The notes: generated from the letters alone by a model not told the origin. A stretch of DNA of 64,000 nt from Flavobacterium pisciphilum (GCF_020905345.1 NZ_JAJJMO010000001.1:496001-560000); one strand, 5' to 3'; positions 26,597 to 35,792 are shown, numbered from the stretch's first letter. Made by a program: numbers and translations.

Positions 26597-26875
26597 CTTA
26601 ACACTGATAAATAATTTAATGTAGTAATTTTGAACCAAATTTTGTCATCTACCACGGAGTCAAAATTTTTTTTTCCTTTTCTACTTAACACCGATAAATA
26701 ATTTAATACAGTTTTCAAGTCCAATCCTTATTAGTTAGAATGGAATTGAAATTTTTTCAAAACTTCACTTAACAGTGATAAATAATTTAATACCGATTAT
26801 AATTCACTTATAACTGGAAGGAATAATTATATGGATTTTTACAACTTATTACTTAACACCGTTAAATAACCTAAT
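26597..26875. promoter_or_regulatory. Array of four operator-like 24-bp repeats
   Basis: Copies at 26597-26620, 26684-26707, 26768-26791 and 26852-26875. Consensus: CTTAACA, two variable bases, G, one variable base, then TAAATAATTTAAT. The fourth copy contains the perfect palindrome TTAACACCGTTAA. Start-to-start distances are 87, 84 and 84 bases, close to eight helical turns. The 60-63 base spacers are unrelated except for a T-rich tract. A related copy lies at the tetR promoter (24962). The array occupies the upstream region of the AcrAB-like operon, so it is probably the binding region of the adjacent, now broken, TetR. No other gene lies in 26580-26960. Confidence 0.75.
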
Positions 26876-26960
26876 GCAATTAAATGTGAATCAAATAAAT
26901 ACAAACCCCAATCCGAATTTAAATAACTCAAATGTTCAACAAATTAAAATCAATGCTAAA

Positions 26961-28103
26961 ATGAAAAAAATATTTTTAACCAGTATCCTGCTTGCCCTAG
27001 TTGTAATGGGATGCGCAGATAAGGCTCAAGCACCAGCTCCTGCAGCCCCATTATTACCTGTACTAGCAATTAAAAACACAAATGCTACAACAGATTCTGA
27101 ATATCCAGCATCAATACAAGGAACAATTGACGTAGAGATTCGCCCACAAGTAAGCGGAAACCTAGACAGAGTTTTAGTCGATGAGGGTGCATACGTTTCA
27201 AAAGGACAATCATTATTTAAAATAAACGAACGTCCATTTCGTGAGCAACTTAACAATGCACTAGCAAATCTTCACGGAGCCGAAGCAGCATTAATCAATA
27301 CTCAATTAGAAATTGATAAGCTAACTCCACTTGTACAAAACAAAGTAGTTTCAGACTATCAATTAAAAACTGCAAAAGCTTCACATAGAATCGCTGCTGC
27401 AAATATTGAGCAAGCCAAAGCAATGGTAGAATCGGCAAAAATCAACCTAAGCTATACTACGATTACTGCTCCAGTGAGCGGGTACATAGGAAGACTTCCA
27501 AAAAAACAAGGAAGTTTAGTTTCAGTATCTGATGTAGAGCCGTTAACAAAACTATCAGATGTTCATGAAGTATATGCTTATTTCTCATTGGGAGAAACTG
27601 ACTTTATCAATTTCAAAACACAATATTCAGGAAATACTGTAGGTGATAAAATCAAAAACCTCCCTCCTGTTTCATTAATCCTAGCTGATGGTAATGCATA
27701 TACACAATCAGGAAAAATCGATATGGTTGATGGACAATTTGACAAAAACACAGGAGCAATTACACTAAGAGCAACTTTCCCTAATGCAAACGGGACATTA
27801 CGTTCAGGAAACACAGGAAAAATCCGTTTAGGAATTCAGCATGATGATGCAATTTTGGTTCCACAATCTGCAACTATAGAAATGCAAGACAAAGTTTTCG
27901 TTTATACACTAAGCAAAGAAAACAAGGTAAATAAAATGCCAATCACAATTATGGGTAAAACAGGAACAGATTATCTTATTAAAGATGGTGTGAAATCTGG
28001 TGATCAAATCGTATTAAGCGGTGTCGACAAACTACAGGAAGGACAAGTAATTCAGCCAGAGAAATCGACTGCTAAAGTTGCCCAAATAATTAACAAAAAA
28101 TAA
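26961..28103 (+). CDS. RND periplasmic adaptor (AcrA/MexA-like), lipoprotein
   Basis: The ATG at 26961 gives MKKIFLTSILLALVVMGC, a lipoprotein signal with Cys18. A longer frame from an ATG at 26874 would add 29 Asn-rich residues and begins inside the fourth operator repeat, so it is rejected. The 380-residue adaptor has lipoyl halves around RPQVSGNLDRVLVDEGAYVS and ITAPVSGYIGRLPKKQGSLV, a coiled-coil hairpin between them, and a C-terminal barrel and proximal domain (VDKLQEGQVI). It is the first gene of an adaptor-pump-channel operon of the MexAB-OprM type. Confidence 0.93.
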   Translation: MKKIFLTSILLALVVMGCADKAQAPAPAAPLLPVLAIKNTNATTDSEYPASIQGTIDVEIRPQVSGNLDRVLVDEGAYVSKGQSLFKINERPFREQLNNALANLHGAEAALINTQLEIDKLTPLVQNKVVSDYQLKTAKASHRIAAANIEQAKAMVESAKINLSYTTITAPVSGYIGRLPKKQGSLVSVSDVEPLTKLSDVHEVYAYFSLGETDFINFKTQYSGNTVGDKIKNLPPVSLILADGNAYTQSGKIDMVDGQFDKNTGAITLRATFPNANGTLRSGNTGKIRLGIQHDDAILVPQSATIEMQDKVFVYTLSKENKVNKMPITIMGKTGTDYLIKDGVKSGDQIVLSGVDKLQEGQVIQPEKSTAKVAQIINKK

Positions 28104-28114
28104 TTTAGCGAAAA

Positions 28115-31100
28115 ATGTTCAAAATATTCATACAAAGACCTGTACTGGCAACTGTTATCTCCATTCTATTGGTGATATTGGGTGTACTTGGACTTACAAA
28201 ATTACCCTTACAACAGTTTCCCGATATTGCACCGCCATCGGTTTTGGTAACAGCAGTATATCCGGGAGCAAGTGCCGAAACGGTCTTGCGTTCAGTAGCA
28301 CCATCACTAGAAGAGTCTATAAATGGTGTGGAGAACATGACCTATATGAGTTCAACAGCCAGTAATGATGGTACACTAGCGATTACAATTTTCTTTAAAT
28401 TGGGTACAGATGCCGATCAAGCTGCAGTTAACGTTCAGAACAGAGTTGCCCAAGCAACAAGTCAGCTACCCTCAGAGGTAGTGCAGCAAGGGGTAACTAC
28501 TGCAAAACAACAAAATAGCTTTATTATGGGTATTGGTTTATATACCGAAGATGAAGCAAAATACGATCAAACATTTATTGCCAATTATGCACAAATTAAT
28601 ATTATTCCCGAAATAAAACGTATTCCAGGAGTAGGTTCAGCAAGTATATTTGGTGGAGTAAGAGATTACTCAATGCGTGTATGGTTAAACCCAACACAAA
28701 TGGCAACGTATCAGGTTACACCAAATGAGGTGATGAAAGCCATACAAGATAAAAGTTTAGAAGCAGCTCCGGGTAAATTTGGAGAACGAAGTAAAGAAGT
28801 TTTTGAGTACGTTATTAAGTACAAAGGAAAGCTAACCAAACCCGAAGAATATGAAAAAATAGCTATACGCTCTAATGCCGATGGTTCGATACTACGTTTA
28901 AGAGATGTGGCAAGAGTAGAACTTGGAGCCTATTCATACAACAGTTTAACTCGTTTAAATGGTAAAAAAGGAGTCGTAATAGGTATTATACAATTAGCAG
29001 GATCAAACTCAAACGATATTCAGGTAGCTATTAACAAGCTAATGGAAAAATCGGCTAAAAGCTTCCCTGCTGGAATAAAACAAAACGTATTCTATAGTAC
29101 AAAAGTTTCATTAGACCAATCAATAGATCAGGTAAAACACACATTAATAGAGGCTTTTATATTAGTATTTATAGTAGTATTTATATTCCTGCAAGATTTT
29201 AGATCTACATTGATTCCAGCAATTGCAGTTCCAGTAGCTATTTTAGGTACCTTTTTCTTCATGCAGTTATTTGGCTTTTCGATAAATCTATTGACCTTAT
29301 TTGCCTTAATCCTAGCGATTGGTATCGTCGTGGATGATGCCATTGTCGTCGTCGAGGCTGTGCATGCAAAAATGGAACATAAAAATTTATCGCCAAAAGC
29401 AGCTACAAATGAAGCAATGCACGAAATTACAGGAGCAATTATTTCGATAACCTTAGTAATGGCAGCCGTGTTCTTGCCAGTAGGATTTATGGAAGGTTCT
29501 ACAGGAGTTTTCTATCGTCAGTTTGCCTTCACGCTAGCAATTGCAATTTTAATTTCGGCTGTAAACGCATTAACTTTAAGTCCAGCACTTGCTGCTTTAT
29601 TCTTAAAAAATAATCATGCAACACATAATGATGATGCTGAAGCAAAAAAAGGATTTAAAGAAAAGTTCTTTATAGGATTCAACAAAAGTTTTAATTCATT
29701 AACCAACCGTTATGTAGGGAGCTTAAGATTCTTAATTCGTAACAAATGGGTTAGTTTAGGAGGATTAGCAGTAATAACAGCTGCAACAATCTTAATGGTA
29801 AAAACAACTCCTGCTGGATTTATCCCAACAGAAGATCAAGGGTTTATTGCAATTGCAGTTAATACACCATCAGGAACATCATTAGATGGAACTCAGAAAG
29901 TAATGACTGAGGCAGAAAACACACTAAGAGGATTAGATCCTTCAAGATTCGTTACTGCAATTTCAGGATTTAACTTATTAACGAATTCAACAAGTCCATC
30001 ATCGGCAGTTATTTTCGTATTGCTTAAACCAAATGAAGAGCGTGGAGAGATTAAAAATATCGATCAAATTATGGCTGATGTGCAAGCAAAACTAGGTGCA
30101 ATTTCAGGAGGTAGTTTCTTTGTGTTCAGCTTCCCTACCGTTCCGGGTTTCAGTAATGTAGAAGCATTGGATTTAGTACTGCAAGATAAAACAGGAGGTA
30201 AACTAGATAAATTTAGTGGCATCTCACAGACTTTTATCGGCGAACTAATGAAACGACCAGAAATAGCTGTAGCATTTACCACCTTTAAAGCCGATTATCC
30301 ACAGTTGCAATTGGATATTGATGATGAAAAAGCAGATCAATTGGGCGTAAATGTAAAAGACATTCTACAAACCATGCAAGCTTATTTTGGTAGTGCACAA
30401 GCATCAGACTTTAACCGATTTGGTAAATATTATAGAGTTGTTGTACAAGCAGATATTGCAGATAGAGCCGAGCCATCATCAATCAATAACGTTTTTGTAA
30501 AAAACAAAAATGGCGGAATGGTTCCAATAAATACTTTGGTAAAACTAACCCGTATTTATGGTTCAGAAACAGTTTCAAGATACAACTTGTTCAACTCTAT
30601 TTCGATTAATGCCATTCCAAAACCAGGATTTAGTTCAGGAGATGCCATTAAAGCAATAGAAGAAGTAGCTGCACAACAATTGCCAGCAGGATATAGCTAT
30701 GAATTTTCAGGGCAAACCCGTGAAGAAATTTCATCAGGAGGACAATCAACAACCATTTTCCTACTCTGTCTTATATTCATTTATTTCCTACTTGCTGCAC
30801 AATATGAAAGTTACATCTTGCCATTGGCAGTAATACTATCAATCCCAGTAGGAGTATTTGGAGTATTCGTAGCAATTGGATTAACAGGAATCGAGAACAA
30901 CATTTATGTACAAGTTGCCCTAGTCATGCTTATAGGATTACTAGCCAAAAATGCGATTCTTATTGTCGAGTTTGCTTCACAGCGAAGAAAAGCAGGAAAA
31001 TCATTAGTCGCAGCGTCGATAGAAGCTGCCAAACTAAGACTAAGACCAATTATCATGACGTCACTAGCATTTGTAGTGGGAATCATCCCAATGATGAGTG

Positions 31101-31276
31101 CCACAGGACCATCTGCAAAAGGAAACCACTCAATAAGTATTGGTGCTGCGGGCGGAATGATTTCAGGAGTAATTCTTGGGGTATTAATCATCCCAGTTCT
31201 ATTTATCGTATTCCAACATTTACAAGAAAAGGTTTCTGGAAAATCATTAGCCGTAATACATAACGAAGAAAAATAA
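28115..31276 (+). CDS. Hydrophobe/amphiphile efflux RND pump (AcrB/MexB-like)
   Basis: A 1053-residue HAE1-type RND transporter. It starts MFKIFIQRPVLATVISILL, has PLQQFPDIAPPSV, and the TM4 proton-relay pair D407-D408 in IGIVVDDAIVVVE at the same numbers as in AcrB. The second half has GFIPTEDQGF and the TM10-12 region with LLAKNAILIVEFA. The length and motifs match drug pumps with broad substrates. It lies 11 bases after the adaptor gene. It is the inner-membrane proton-driven trimer of the complex, expected to export antibiotics, dyes or detergents (family knowledge). Confidence 0.95.
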   Translation: MFKIFIQRPVLATVISILLVILGVLGLTKLPLQQFPDIAPPSVLVTAVYPGASAETVLRSVAPSLEESINGVENMTYMSSTASNDGTLAITIFFKLGTDADQAAVNVQNRVAQATSQLPSEVVQQGVTTAKQQNSFIMGIGLYTEDEAKYDQTFIANYAQINIIPEIKRIPGVGSASIFGGVRDYSMRVWLNPTQMATYQVTPNEVMKAIQDKSLEAAPGKFGERSKEVFEYVIKYKGKLTKPEEYEKIAIRSNADGSILRLRDVARVELGAYSYNSLTRLNGKKGVVIGIIQLAGSNSNDIQVAINKLMEKSAKSFPAGIKQNVFYSTKVSLDQSIDQVKHTLIEAFILVFIVVFIFLQDFRSTLIPAIAVPVAILGTFFFMQLFGFSINLLTLFALILAIGIVVDDAIVVVEAVHAKMEHKNLSPKAATNEAMHEITGAIISITLVMAAVFLPVGFMEGSTGVFYRQFAFTLAIAILISAVNALTLSPALAALFLKNNHATHNDDAEAKKGFKEKFFIGFNKSFNSLTNRYVGSLRFLIRNKWVSLGGLAVITAATILMVKTTPAGFIPTEDQGFIAIAVNTPSGTSLDGTQKVMTEAENTLRGLDPSRFVTAISGFNLLTNSTSPSSAVIFVLLKPNEERGEIKNIDQIMADVQAKLGAISGGSFFVFSFPTVPGFSNVEALDLVLQDKTGGKLDKFSGISQTFIGELMKRPEIAVAFTTFKADYPQLQLDIDDEKADQLGVNVKDILQTMQAYFGSAQASDFNRFGKYYRVVVQADIADRAEPSSINNVFVKNKNGGMVPINTLVKLTRIYGSETVSRYNLFNSISINAIPKPGFSSGDAIKAIEEVAAQQLPAGYSYEFSGQTREEISSGGQSTTIFLLCLIFIYFLLAAQYESYILPLAVILSIPVGVFGVFVAIGLTGIENNIYVQVALVMLIGLLAKNAILIVEFASQRRKAGKSLVAASIEAAKLRLRPIIMTSLAFVVGIIPMMSATGPSAKGNHSISIGAAGGMISGVILGVLIIPVLFIVFQHLQEKVSGKSLAVIHNEEK

Positions 31277-31278
31277 AA

Positions 31279-31392
31279 ATGGAAAATTATATAACATCAG
31301 TTCTGATAACAGTATTTGTTGTCTTTACATTAATATCCTGGAAAGTTTCAAAAGTACTTGAAGCACCAGAAGACAAATGTCAAAAAAATTAA
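31279..31392 (+). CDS. 37-aa remnant duplicating the OMF signal peptide
   Basis: MENYITSVLITVFVVFTLIS followed by WKVSKVLEAPEDKCQKN and a stop. Position by position it resembles the start of the next gene's product (MKNYITKTVAILVLLVTFIS then CKVSKDIEVPKDAF). The lipobox cysteine is replaced by tryptophan. It starts 2 bases after the pump's stop and overlaps nothing. It looks like a decayed partial tandem duplication of the 5' end of the outer-membrane-factor gene; whether it is translated is unknown. Confidence 0.5.
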   Translation: MENYITSVLITVFVVFTLISWKVSKVLEAPEDKCQKN

Positions 31393-31406
31393 TGATACCA
31401 TATAAA

Positions 31407-32825
31407 ATGAAAAATTATATAACAAAAACTGTTGCGATACTAGTACTCCTCGTAACATTCATATCCTGTAAAGTTTCCAAGGATATTGAAGTTCCAAAAG
31501 ATGCATTCCCTGATAATTTCAGGGGTGCATCCGCTTCAAGCGATACAACAAGTACTGCTAATATGGAATGGAAAACTTTCTTTACAGAGAAAGACATTGT
31601 AAAACTGATAGACAGCGCAATTACAAAAAACAATGATTTGCAAATTGCAACCAAAAATATTGAAATTGCACAATATCAATTAACACAGGCAAAATGGGGA
31701 AATATTCCTGAAGTAAATGCCTTTATAAACGGAAGTATCAATAATCCATCTAAGAATAGTTTCAACGGACATAATCTAAATCAATCTTTAAATAAGAGTC
31801 ATATCGAAGACTATTCAGCAGGAATCGGACTCTCGTGGGAAGCTGATATTTGGGGTAAAATTCGCAGTCAGAAAAAAGAAGCTTATGCAGGATATCTTCA
31901 ATCAGAAGAAGTGAAGAAAGCATTACAAACAACTATCGTTTCTAATGTTTCCAAAGGATATTACAATCTTTTAATGCTAGATTCTCAATTAGAAATTGCC
32001 AAAAAGAACTTGAAATTAAATGACAGTACCACCTTCATCATCAAATTAAAATACGATGCAGGTCAGGTAACATCATTAGCCATTCAACAATCAGAAGCAC
32101 AAAAACTAATTGCAGCCCAATTGATTCCTTTATTAGAACAAAATATCGCTATTCAAGAAAATGCATTAAGCGTATTAACGGGTACATTCCCTAGTTCAAA
32201 AGAAAGAACCATTACACTGAATTCGATCGAGTTAAAACAAAACTTAACAGCAGGAATTCCGTCATCATTAGTAAGACAAAGACCTGATGTAAAAAGTGCT
32301 GAATTAGCATTGGTAAAAGCAAATGCAACTGTTGGTATCACAAAAGCAAGCTTATATCCTTCTCTTAAAATTACAGCAAGCGGAGGACTAAATTCATTCG
32401 AAACAAGTAATTGGTTTAACATTCCAGCTTCCTTATTCGGAACAGCGCTTGGTGGATTAACACAACCTTTGTTAAACAATAAAAAAATAAGAACACAGTA
32501 CAATATTGCCAAAGTCGAAAGAGAAAAAGCAGTATTAAACTTCAGACAATCAGTACTAGTTGCTGTTAGCGAAGTATCTGATGCTTTGGTAAAAATTGAA
32601 AAACTAGAAAGCCAACAATTCTTTCTAAAAGAGCGAGTAAAAACATTGCAACAAGCAATTTCCAACTCAAATATGCTCTTTAAAAACGGAATGGCTGACT
32701 ATCTAGAAGTCATTACAGCACAAGCCAATATATTGCAAAGCGAGCTAGAACTGGCCAATATAAAACGCGAACAATTAACCGCCAATACCGAGTTGTATAG
32801 AGCACTTGGTGGAGGATGGAAATAA
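31407..32825 (+). CDS. Outer membrane factor (OprM/NodT-like), lipoprotein
   Basis: The ATG at 31407 gives MKNYITKTVAILVLLVTFISC, a lipoprotein signal with Cys21; the longer frame from 31377 is rejected. The 472-residue body is the NodT/OprM type, with LSWEADIWGKIRSQKKEAYA, a paired repeat near SSLVRQRPDVKSAELALVKA, and the C-terminal MADYLEVITAQANILQSELE. It forms the trimeric outer-membrane duct for the upstream adaptor and pump. A strong terminator closes the operon. Confidence 0.93.
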   Translation: MKNYITKTVAILVLLVTFISCKVSKDIEVPKDAFPDNFRGASASSDTTSTANMEWKTFFTEKDIVKLIDSAITKNNDLQIATKNIEIAQYQLTQAKWGNIPEVNAFINGSINNPSKNSFNGHNLNQSLNKSHIEDYSAGIGLSWEADIWGKIRSQKKEAYAGYLQSEEVKKALQTTIVSNVSKGYYNLLMLDSQLEIAKKNLKLNDSTTFIIKLKYDAGQVTSLAIQQSEAQKLIAAQLIPLLEQNIAIQENALSVLTGTFPSSKERTITLNSIELKQNLTAGIPSSLVRQRPDVKSAELALVKANATVGITKASLYPSLKITASGGLNSFETSNWFNIPASLFGTALGGLTQPLLNNKKIRTQYNIAKVEREKAVLNFRQSVLVAVSEVSDALVKIEKLESQQFFLKERVKTLQQAISNSNMLFKNGMADYLEVITAQANILQSELELANIKREQLTANTELYRALGGGWK

Positions 32826-32861
32826 TACCTATTACCCGTTAATTATTTATTTTTTGAGATG

Positions 32862-32896
32862 ACGCTGTAAGACTTCGGTTTTACGGCGTTTTTTTT
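32862..32896 (+). terminator. UUCG-tetraloop terminator of the acrAB-like operon
   Basis: ACGCTGTAAGAC (32862-32873) pairs with GTTTTACGGCGT (32878-32889), with two G-T wobbles, closing a C(TTCG)G tetraloop; seven T residues follow. It is a very stable intrinsic terminator. The rest of the gap to 33060 holds a small inverted repeat (CCCGAT...ATCGGG near 32938-32954) and no gene. Confidence 0.9.
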
Positions 32897-33060
32897 ATGG
32901 AGCTACTTCCTGCTGTACACTGTATCTTTTATAGCATCCCGATGAATATCGGGACCACCATAAAAGGATGCCGTTCCTTCCAATAGCTTTCGGGACAGGG
33001 CTAGAGACTAAATTTCACAAAATAGTTACTCCATTTTAAAACATTTTAGTCATAATTAAA

Positions 33061-33068
33061 TACATTTG
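33061..33068 (+). promoter_or_regulatory. -7 box of the Crp/Fnr-type gene
   Basis: TACATTTG fits TAnnTTTG and lies 18 bases before the ATG at 33087. No clear -33 TTG. Confidence 0.5.
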
Positions 33069-33086
33069 ATAAGATAATTGTGACGC

Positions 33087-33692
33087 ATGATAATTGATAG
33101 AAACAAACACCTCAACAAACTCAAATTAAAATTCCAAAGCTATGCTCCTATTACAGAAACATCATGGGAATTAGTAAAAGAAATTGTTGAATTCCAGCAT
33201 TTAAAAAAAGGAGAAATCCTTTTAAGAAATGGACAAGTTGCCAAAGAAATGCACTATATCTGTACAGGCGCTTTAAGAGCTTATATTACCGATAAGGAAG
33301 GAAACATTTACAACAAGAACATTTTTCTCGAAGATTATCTGGCAGGCTCAAAAGTTTCATTATTGCAACAGACTCCTTCCAATTTTACAATCGAAGCACT
33401 AGAAGATAGTATCCTTATTTCTATTAACTACAAAAAATACAGAGAGCTCATTAACCAGAATGATGATTTAAAAAACTATTATATTGCCTATCTCGAAAAA
33501 AACTGGGTAATCGAAAAAGAAGAAAGAGAGGTTTCAATCGTTATGGAAAATGCTACCGAAAGATACCTCAACTTACTAGCAAAACATCCTGACATTCTGC
33601 ATAGAATTCCCCTACTCCATATTGCTTCTCATTTGGGAGTTACTCCAACACAGTTAAGCCGAATAAGAAAGAGTTTAGACAAAAATACCTAA
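33087..33692 (+). CDS. Crp/Fnr-family transcriptional regulator
   Basis: A 201-residue protein. A cyclic-nucleotide-binding-type beta-barrel spans about residues 25-120 (KGEILLRNGQVAKEMHYICTG), followed by a linker helix. The C-terminal winged helix is short and ends with IASHLGVTPTQLSRIRK. Fnr cysteines are absent, so it is not an iron-sulfur sensor. In Bacteroidetes such proteins are numerous and their ligands are mostly unknown. It is the first gene of a run of small enzyme genes on the plus strand, but it has its own promoter box and so does the next gene. Confidence 0.9.
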   Translation: MIIDRNKHLNKLKLKFQSYAPITETSWELVKEIVEFQHLKKGEILLRNGQVAKEMHYICTGALRAYITDKEGNIYNKNIFLEDYLAGSKVSLLQQTPSNFTIEALEDSILISINYKKYRELINQNDDLKNYYIAYLEKNWVIEKEEREVSIVMENATERYLNLLAKHPDILHRIPLLHIASHLGVTPTQLSRIRKSLDKNT

Positions 33693-33729
33693 ATCAACAT
33701 ATGTAAAGATTTAAATAAAACACCAGTCT

Positions 33730-33737
33730 TATCTTTG
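33730..33737 (+). promoter_or_regulatory. -7 box of the GNAT gene at 33756
   Basis: TATCTTTG fits TAnnTTTG. It overlaps a TTG that would start a longer reading frame at 33735, so the ATG at 33756 is the better start. Confidence 0.5.
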
Positions 33738-33755
33738 ACTAAAATTGTATTGAAA

Positions 33756-34496
33756 ATGGCTAAAAATATAAATCTAATTACAGACAACATTGACAATCTT
33801 ACTAGTTTATGGAAAACAGTAGGAGCCCCTTTCCAGTCCTACCATAAAAATGAAGATTTTGAATATTGCAAAATAGAAAATTCTGGTTGGCCAAATAAGT
33901 TATGGTTTACCCAAGACATTAATCCAGAGAATACTAAAAAAGTAATTGAAACAATACAATCCAATCCAGCTTTGGTGATTCCGTATTGGGACATTTATAA
34001 AACAAATTCTAATGAAATACTAGAAGCCAAAGGTCTGGTAAAAAAAACGGAGCAAGTAGCAATGGCGCTTCAACTCGGCAACCCATTTGAGTTACAAAAC
34101 ACACTACAATATAAACGCATTTTAAATGAACAAGATGCAAAAATCTGGTCCGATTTATATCCAAATGCTTTTGGATACATCATTAGCAAAGACATCTTGG
34201 TTCACAATTACAAGGACGTACAATTCCATTTGGTTACATTCCAAAATCAACCAATAGGTACTTTTATGTTATTTCAAACAAAAAATAATATAGGGATTCA
34301 TGGTGTTGGTGTAATTCCTGAGATGAGAAGAAAAGGCTTTGCCGAAGAAATCATGAAATATGCTCTTAATCTTGCTATAGATTTAAATGCCGAATATGCT
34401 TTATTACAAGCATCAGTAATGGGAAAAGGAATCTATACTAAACTAGGATTTGAGGATTTGTTTATCATAAAAAACTACATTTTAAAAAGCGAGTAA
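33756..34496 (+). CDS. GNAT-family N-acetyltransferase
   Basis: 246 residues from the ATG at 33756. The C-terminal half is a GNAT fold: FQNQPIGTFMLFQTKNNIGI, then HGVGVIPEMRRKGFAEEIMK (motif A, with RRKGFAEE as the acetyl-CoA pyrophosphate loop), and a final LGFEDLFIIKNYIL. The N-terminal 110 residues are a less conserved partner domain. Substrate unknown. It is separated from the Crp-type gene by a promoter and from the next gene by about 190 bases. Confidence 0.88.
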   Translation: MAKNINLITDNIDNLTSLWKTVGAPFQSYHKNEDFEYCKIENSGWPNKLWFTQDINPENTKKVIETIQSNPALVIPYWDIYKTNSNEILEAKGLVKKTEQVAMALQLGNPFELQNTLQYKRILNEQDAKIWSDLYPNAFGYIISKDILVHNYKDVQFHLVTFQNQPIGTFMLFQTKNNIGIHGVGVIPEMRRKGFAEEIMKYALNLAIDLNAEYALLQASVMGKGIYTKLGFEDLFIIKNYILKSE

Positions 34497-34688
34497 TAAT
34501 AGCCTAGTAAAAAACAGCACACAACTACAGTAGGCTTCATAATCTTTATAAACTGCCGCAAAGCAATTAAACCTATAAAAAAGCAATTGTCCCATACGCC
34601 CCCAAAATAGTCGTAAATGCCTATTTAACATAAAAACAATATTTGTAATTTCGTTAAGCAATTAATTAACCACTTAAAAACTAACGAA

Positions 34689-35063
34689 ATGAAATCAACA
34701 AAAATTATTTTCTGGACAACTACCATTATCATTTTTTTATTTGAAGGAGTCATGCCGGCACTTACTTCACAAACCGAACTAGCAAAAGAAGGAATCCGTC
34801 ATTTAGGTTATCCTGGCTATTTCGGAAATGCATTAGTAGTCTTTAAAATTTTAGGAGTACTAGTATTAATAATCCCAAAAGTGCCAAGTCGTCTTAAAGA
34901 ATGGGCTTATGCAGGTTTTGCTTTTGATTTTATTTTTGCTTCAATAAGCCACTTTGCTGTTGATGGAACAGGTTTTCAAGCCTTTTTCCCTTTAATTTTT
35001 CTGGTAATCTTGATTATATCTTACATCAATTACCACAAACTATTAAGCCATAAGAGCATCTAG
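34689..35063 (+). CDS. DoxX-like membrane protein
   Basis: A 124-residue protein with four membrane helices. It begins KIIFWTTTIIIFLFEGVMPA, continues with HLGYPGYFGNALVVFKILGV and LKEWAYAGFAFDFIFASISH, and ends in two further hydrophobic stretches. This is the pattern of DoxX_2 proteins. Function is not established; DoxX relatives take part in redox or membrane stress in actinobacteria. It begins a cluster of tightly spaced small genes (34.7-40.4 kb). Confidence 0.85.
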   Translation: MKSTKIIFWTTTIIIFLFEGVMPALTSQTELAKEGIRHLGYPGYFGNALVVFKILGVLVLIIPKVPSRLKEWAYAGFAFDFIFASISHFAVDGTGFQAFFPLIFLVILIISYINYHKLLSHKSI

Positions 35064-35081
35064 TTTTAAATTTAGAAAACC

Positions 35082-35291
35082 ATGATAGAAGTTTTCAAAA
35101 CAAATGTTCAAGAAGTAGAGCAATCAAAAATAATTGTTGAAAAGCTTCTTGAACATTTTCCAAATAGCAACATCAATTTTGATTTAGAAGATTGTGATAA
35201 AATTTTACGGGTACATGATCTGAAAATTTCGAATAAAAAAATAATCAAGTTGCTAAACTCCTATGGCTATCTATGTGAGGTACTTGCATAA
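35082..35291 (+). CDS. Small HMA-like conserved protein (69 aa)
   Basis: MIEVFKTNVQEVEQSKIIVE, then LLEHFPNSNINFDLEDCDKI, then LRVHDLKISNKKIIKLLNSYGYLCEVLA. The alternation (strand, helix, strand, strand, helix, strand) suggests a ferredoxin-like fold as in heavy-metal-associated domains, but the CxxC metal site is absent; single cysteines lie in DLEDCDK and YLCEVL. Similar small proteins are common next to DoxX-like genes in Bacteroidetes. It lies 18 bases after the DoxX-like gene, so co-transcription is likely. Function unknown. Confidence 0.75.
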   Translation: MIEVFKTNVQEVEQSKIIVEKLLEHFPNSNINFDLEDCDKILRVHDLKISNKKIIKLLNSYGYLCEVLA

Positions 35292-35382
35292 CGAAATAAC
35301 ATACAAATAATTGGTTTTTAAATATTTAAAGCATTAAATATTGTAATTTTATTCTATTGTTAATCATTAAATTATAGGAAAA

Positions 35383-35763
35383 ATGGAAATCCCAACCACA
35401 CATCAAACTGTAATGCCCTATTTAATTTTAAATGGTGCACTGCAATTCATTGACTTCACAAAAAATGTTTTCAATGCCGAAATAACTAATATGCATTCCT
35501 TACGTGAAGATGGAACAGTAATTCACTCCGAAATTACAATTGACGGAAGCACCATAATGTTTACTGATGCATCCAAAGACTGGAAACCTCAAACAGCAAA
35601 TTTATTTGTATATGTTGATAGTGCTGATGAAACCTATAAAAAAGCACTTGAACATGGGGCTATATCATTAATGGGATTAAGCAACCAAGATTACGGCCGA
35701 ACCTGTGGCGTAACAGATCCTTTTGGCAATGTATGGTGGATAACTTCAACTTTAAACAGCTAA
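35383..35763 (+). CDS. VOC-family protein (PhnB/YjdN-like)
   Basis: A 126-residue protein of the 3-demethylubiquinone/PhnB-type VOC group: VMPYLILNGALQFIDFTKNV at the start, HSEITIDGSTIMFTDASKDW in the middle, and ending RTCGVTDPFGNVWWITS. PhnB-like proteins are widespread and mostly uncharacterised. It lies 30 bases before the DinB-like gene and is probably co-transcribed with it. Confidence 0.88.
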   Translation: MEIPTTHQTVMPYLILNGALQFIDFTKNVFNAEITNMHSLREDGTVIHSEITIDGSTIMFTDASKDWKPQTANLFVYVDSADETYKKALEHGAISLMGLSNQDYGRTCGVTDPFGNVWWITSTLNS

Positions 35764-35792
35764 TAAATATAATTTTAAATTAATCAATTAGG

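Noticed and set aside
26597..26875. CRISPR-like array (24-base repeats with about 60-base spacers)
   Set aside because: Only four imperfect repeats, spacers too long, no cas genes, and the spacing and palindrome fit operators better.
26874..26960. 29-codon N-terminal extension of the AcrA-like adaptor
   Set aside because: It would precede a complete lipoprotein signal peptide and begins inside the fourth operator repeat.
32938..32954. Small inverted repeat CCCGAT/ATCGGG as a regulatory site
   Set aside because: Short, downstream of a terminator, and possibly part of a common interspersed phrase; too weak to list on its own.
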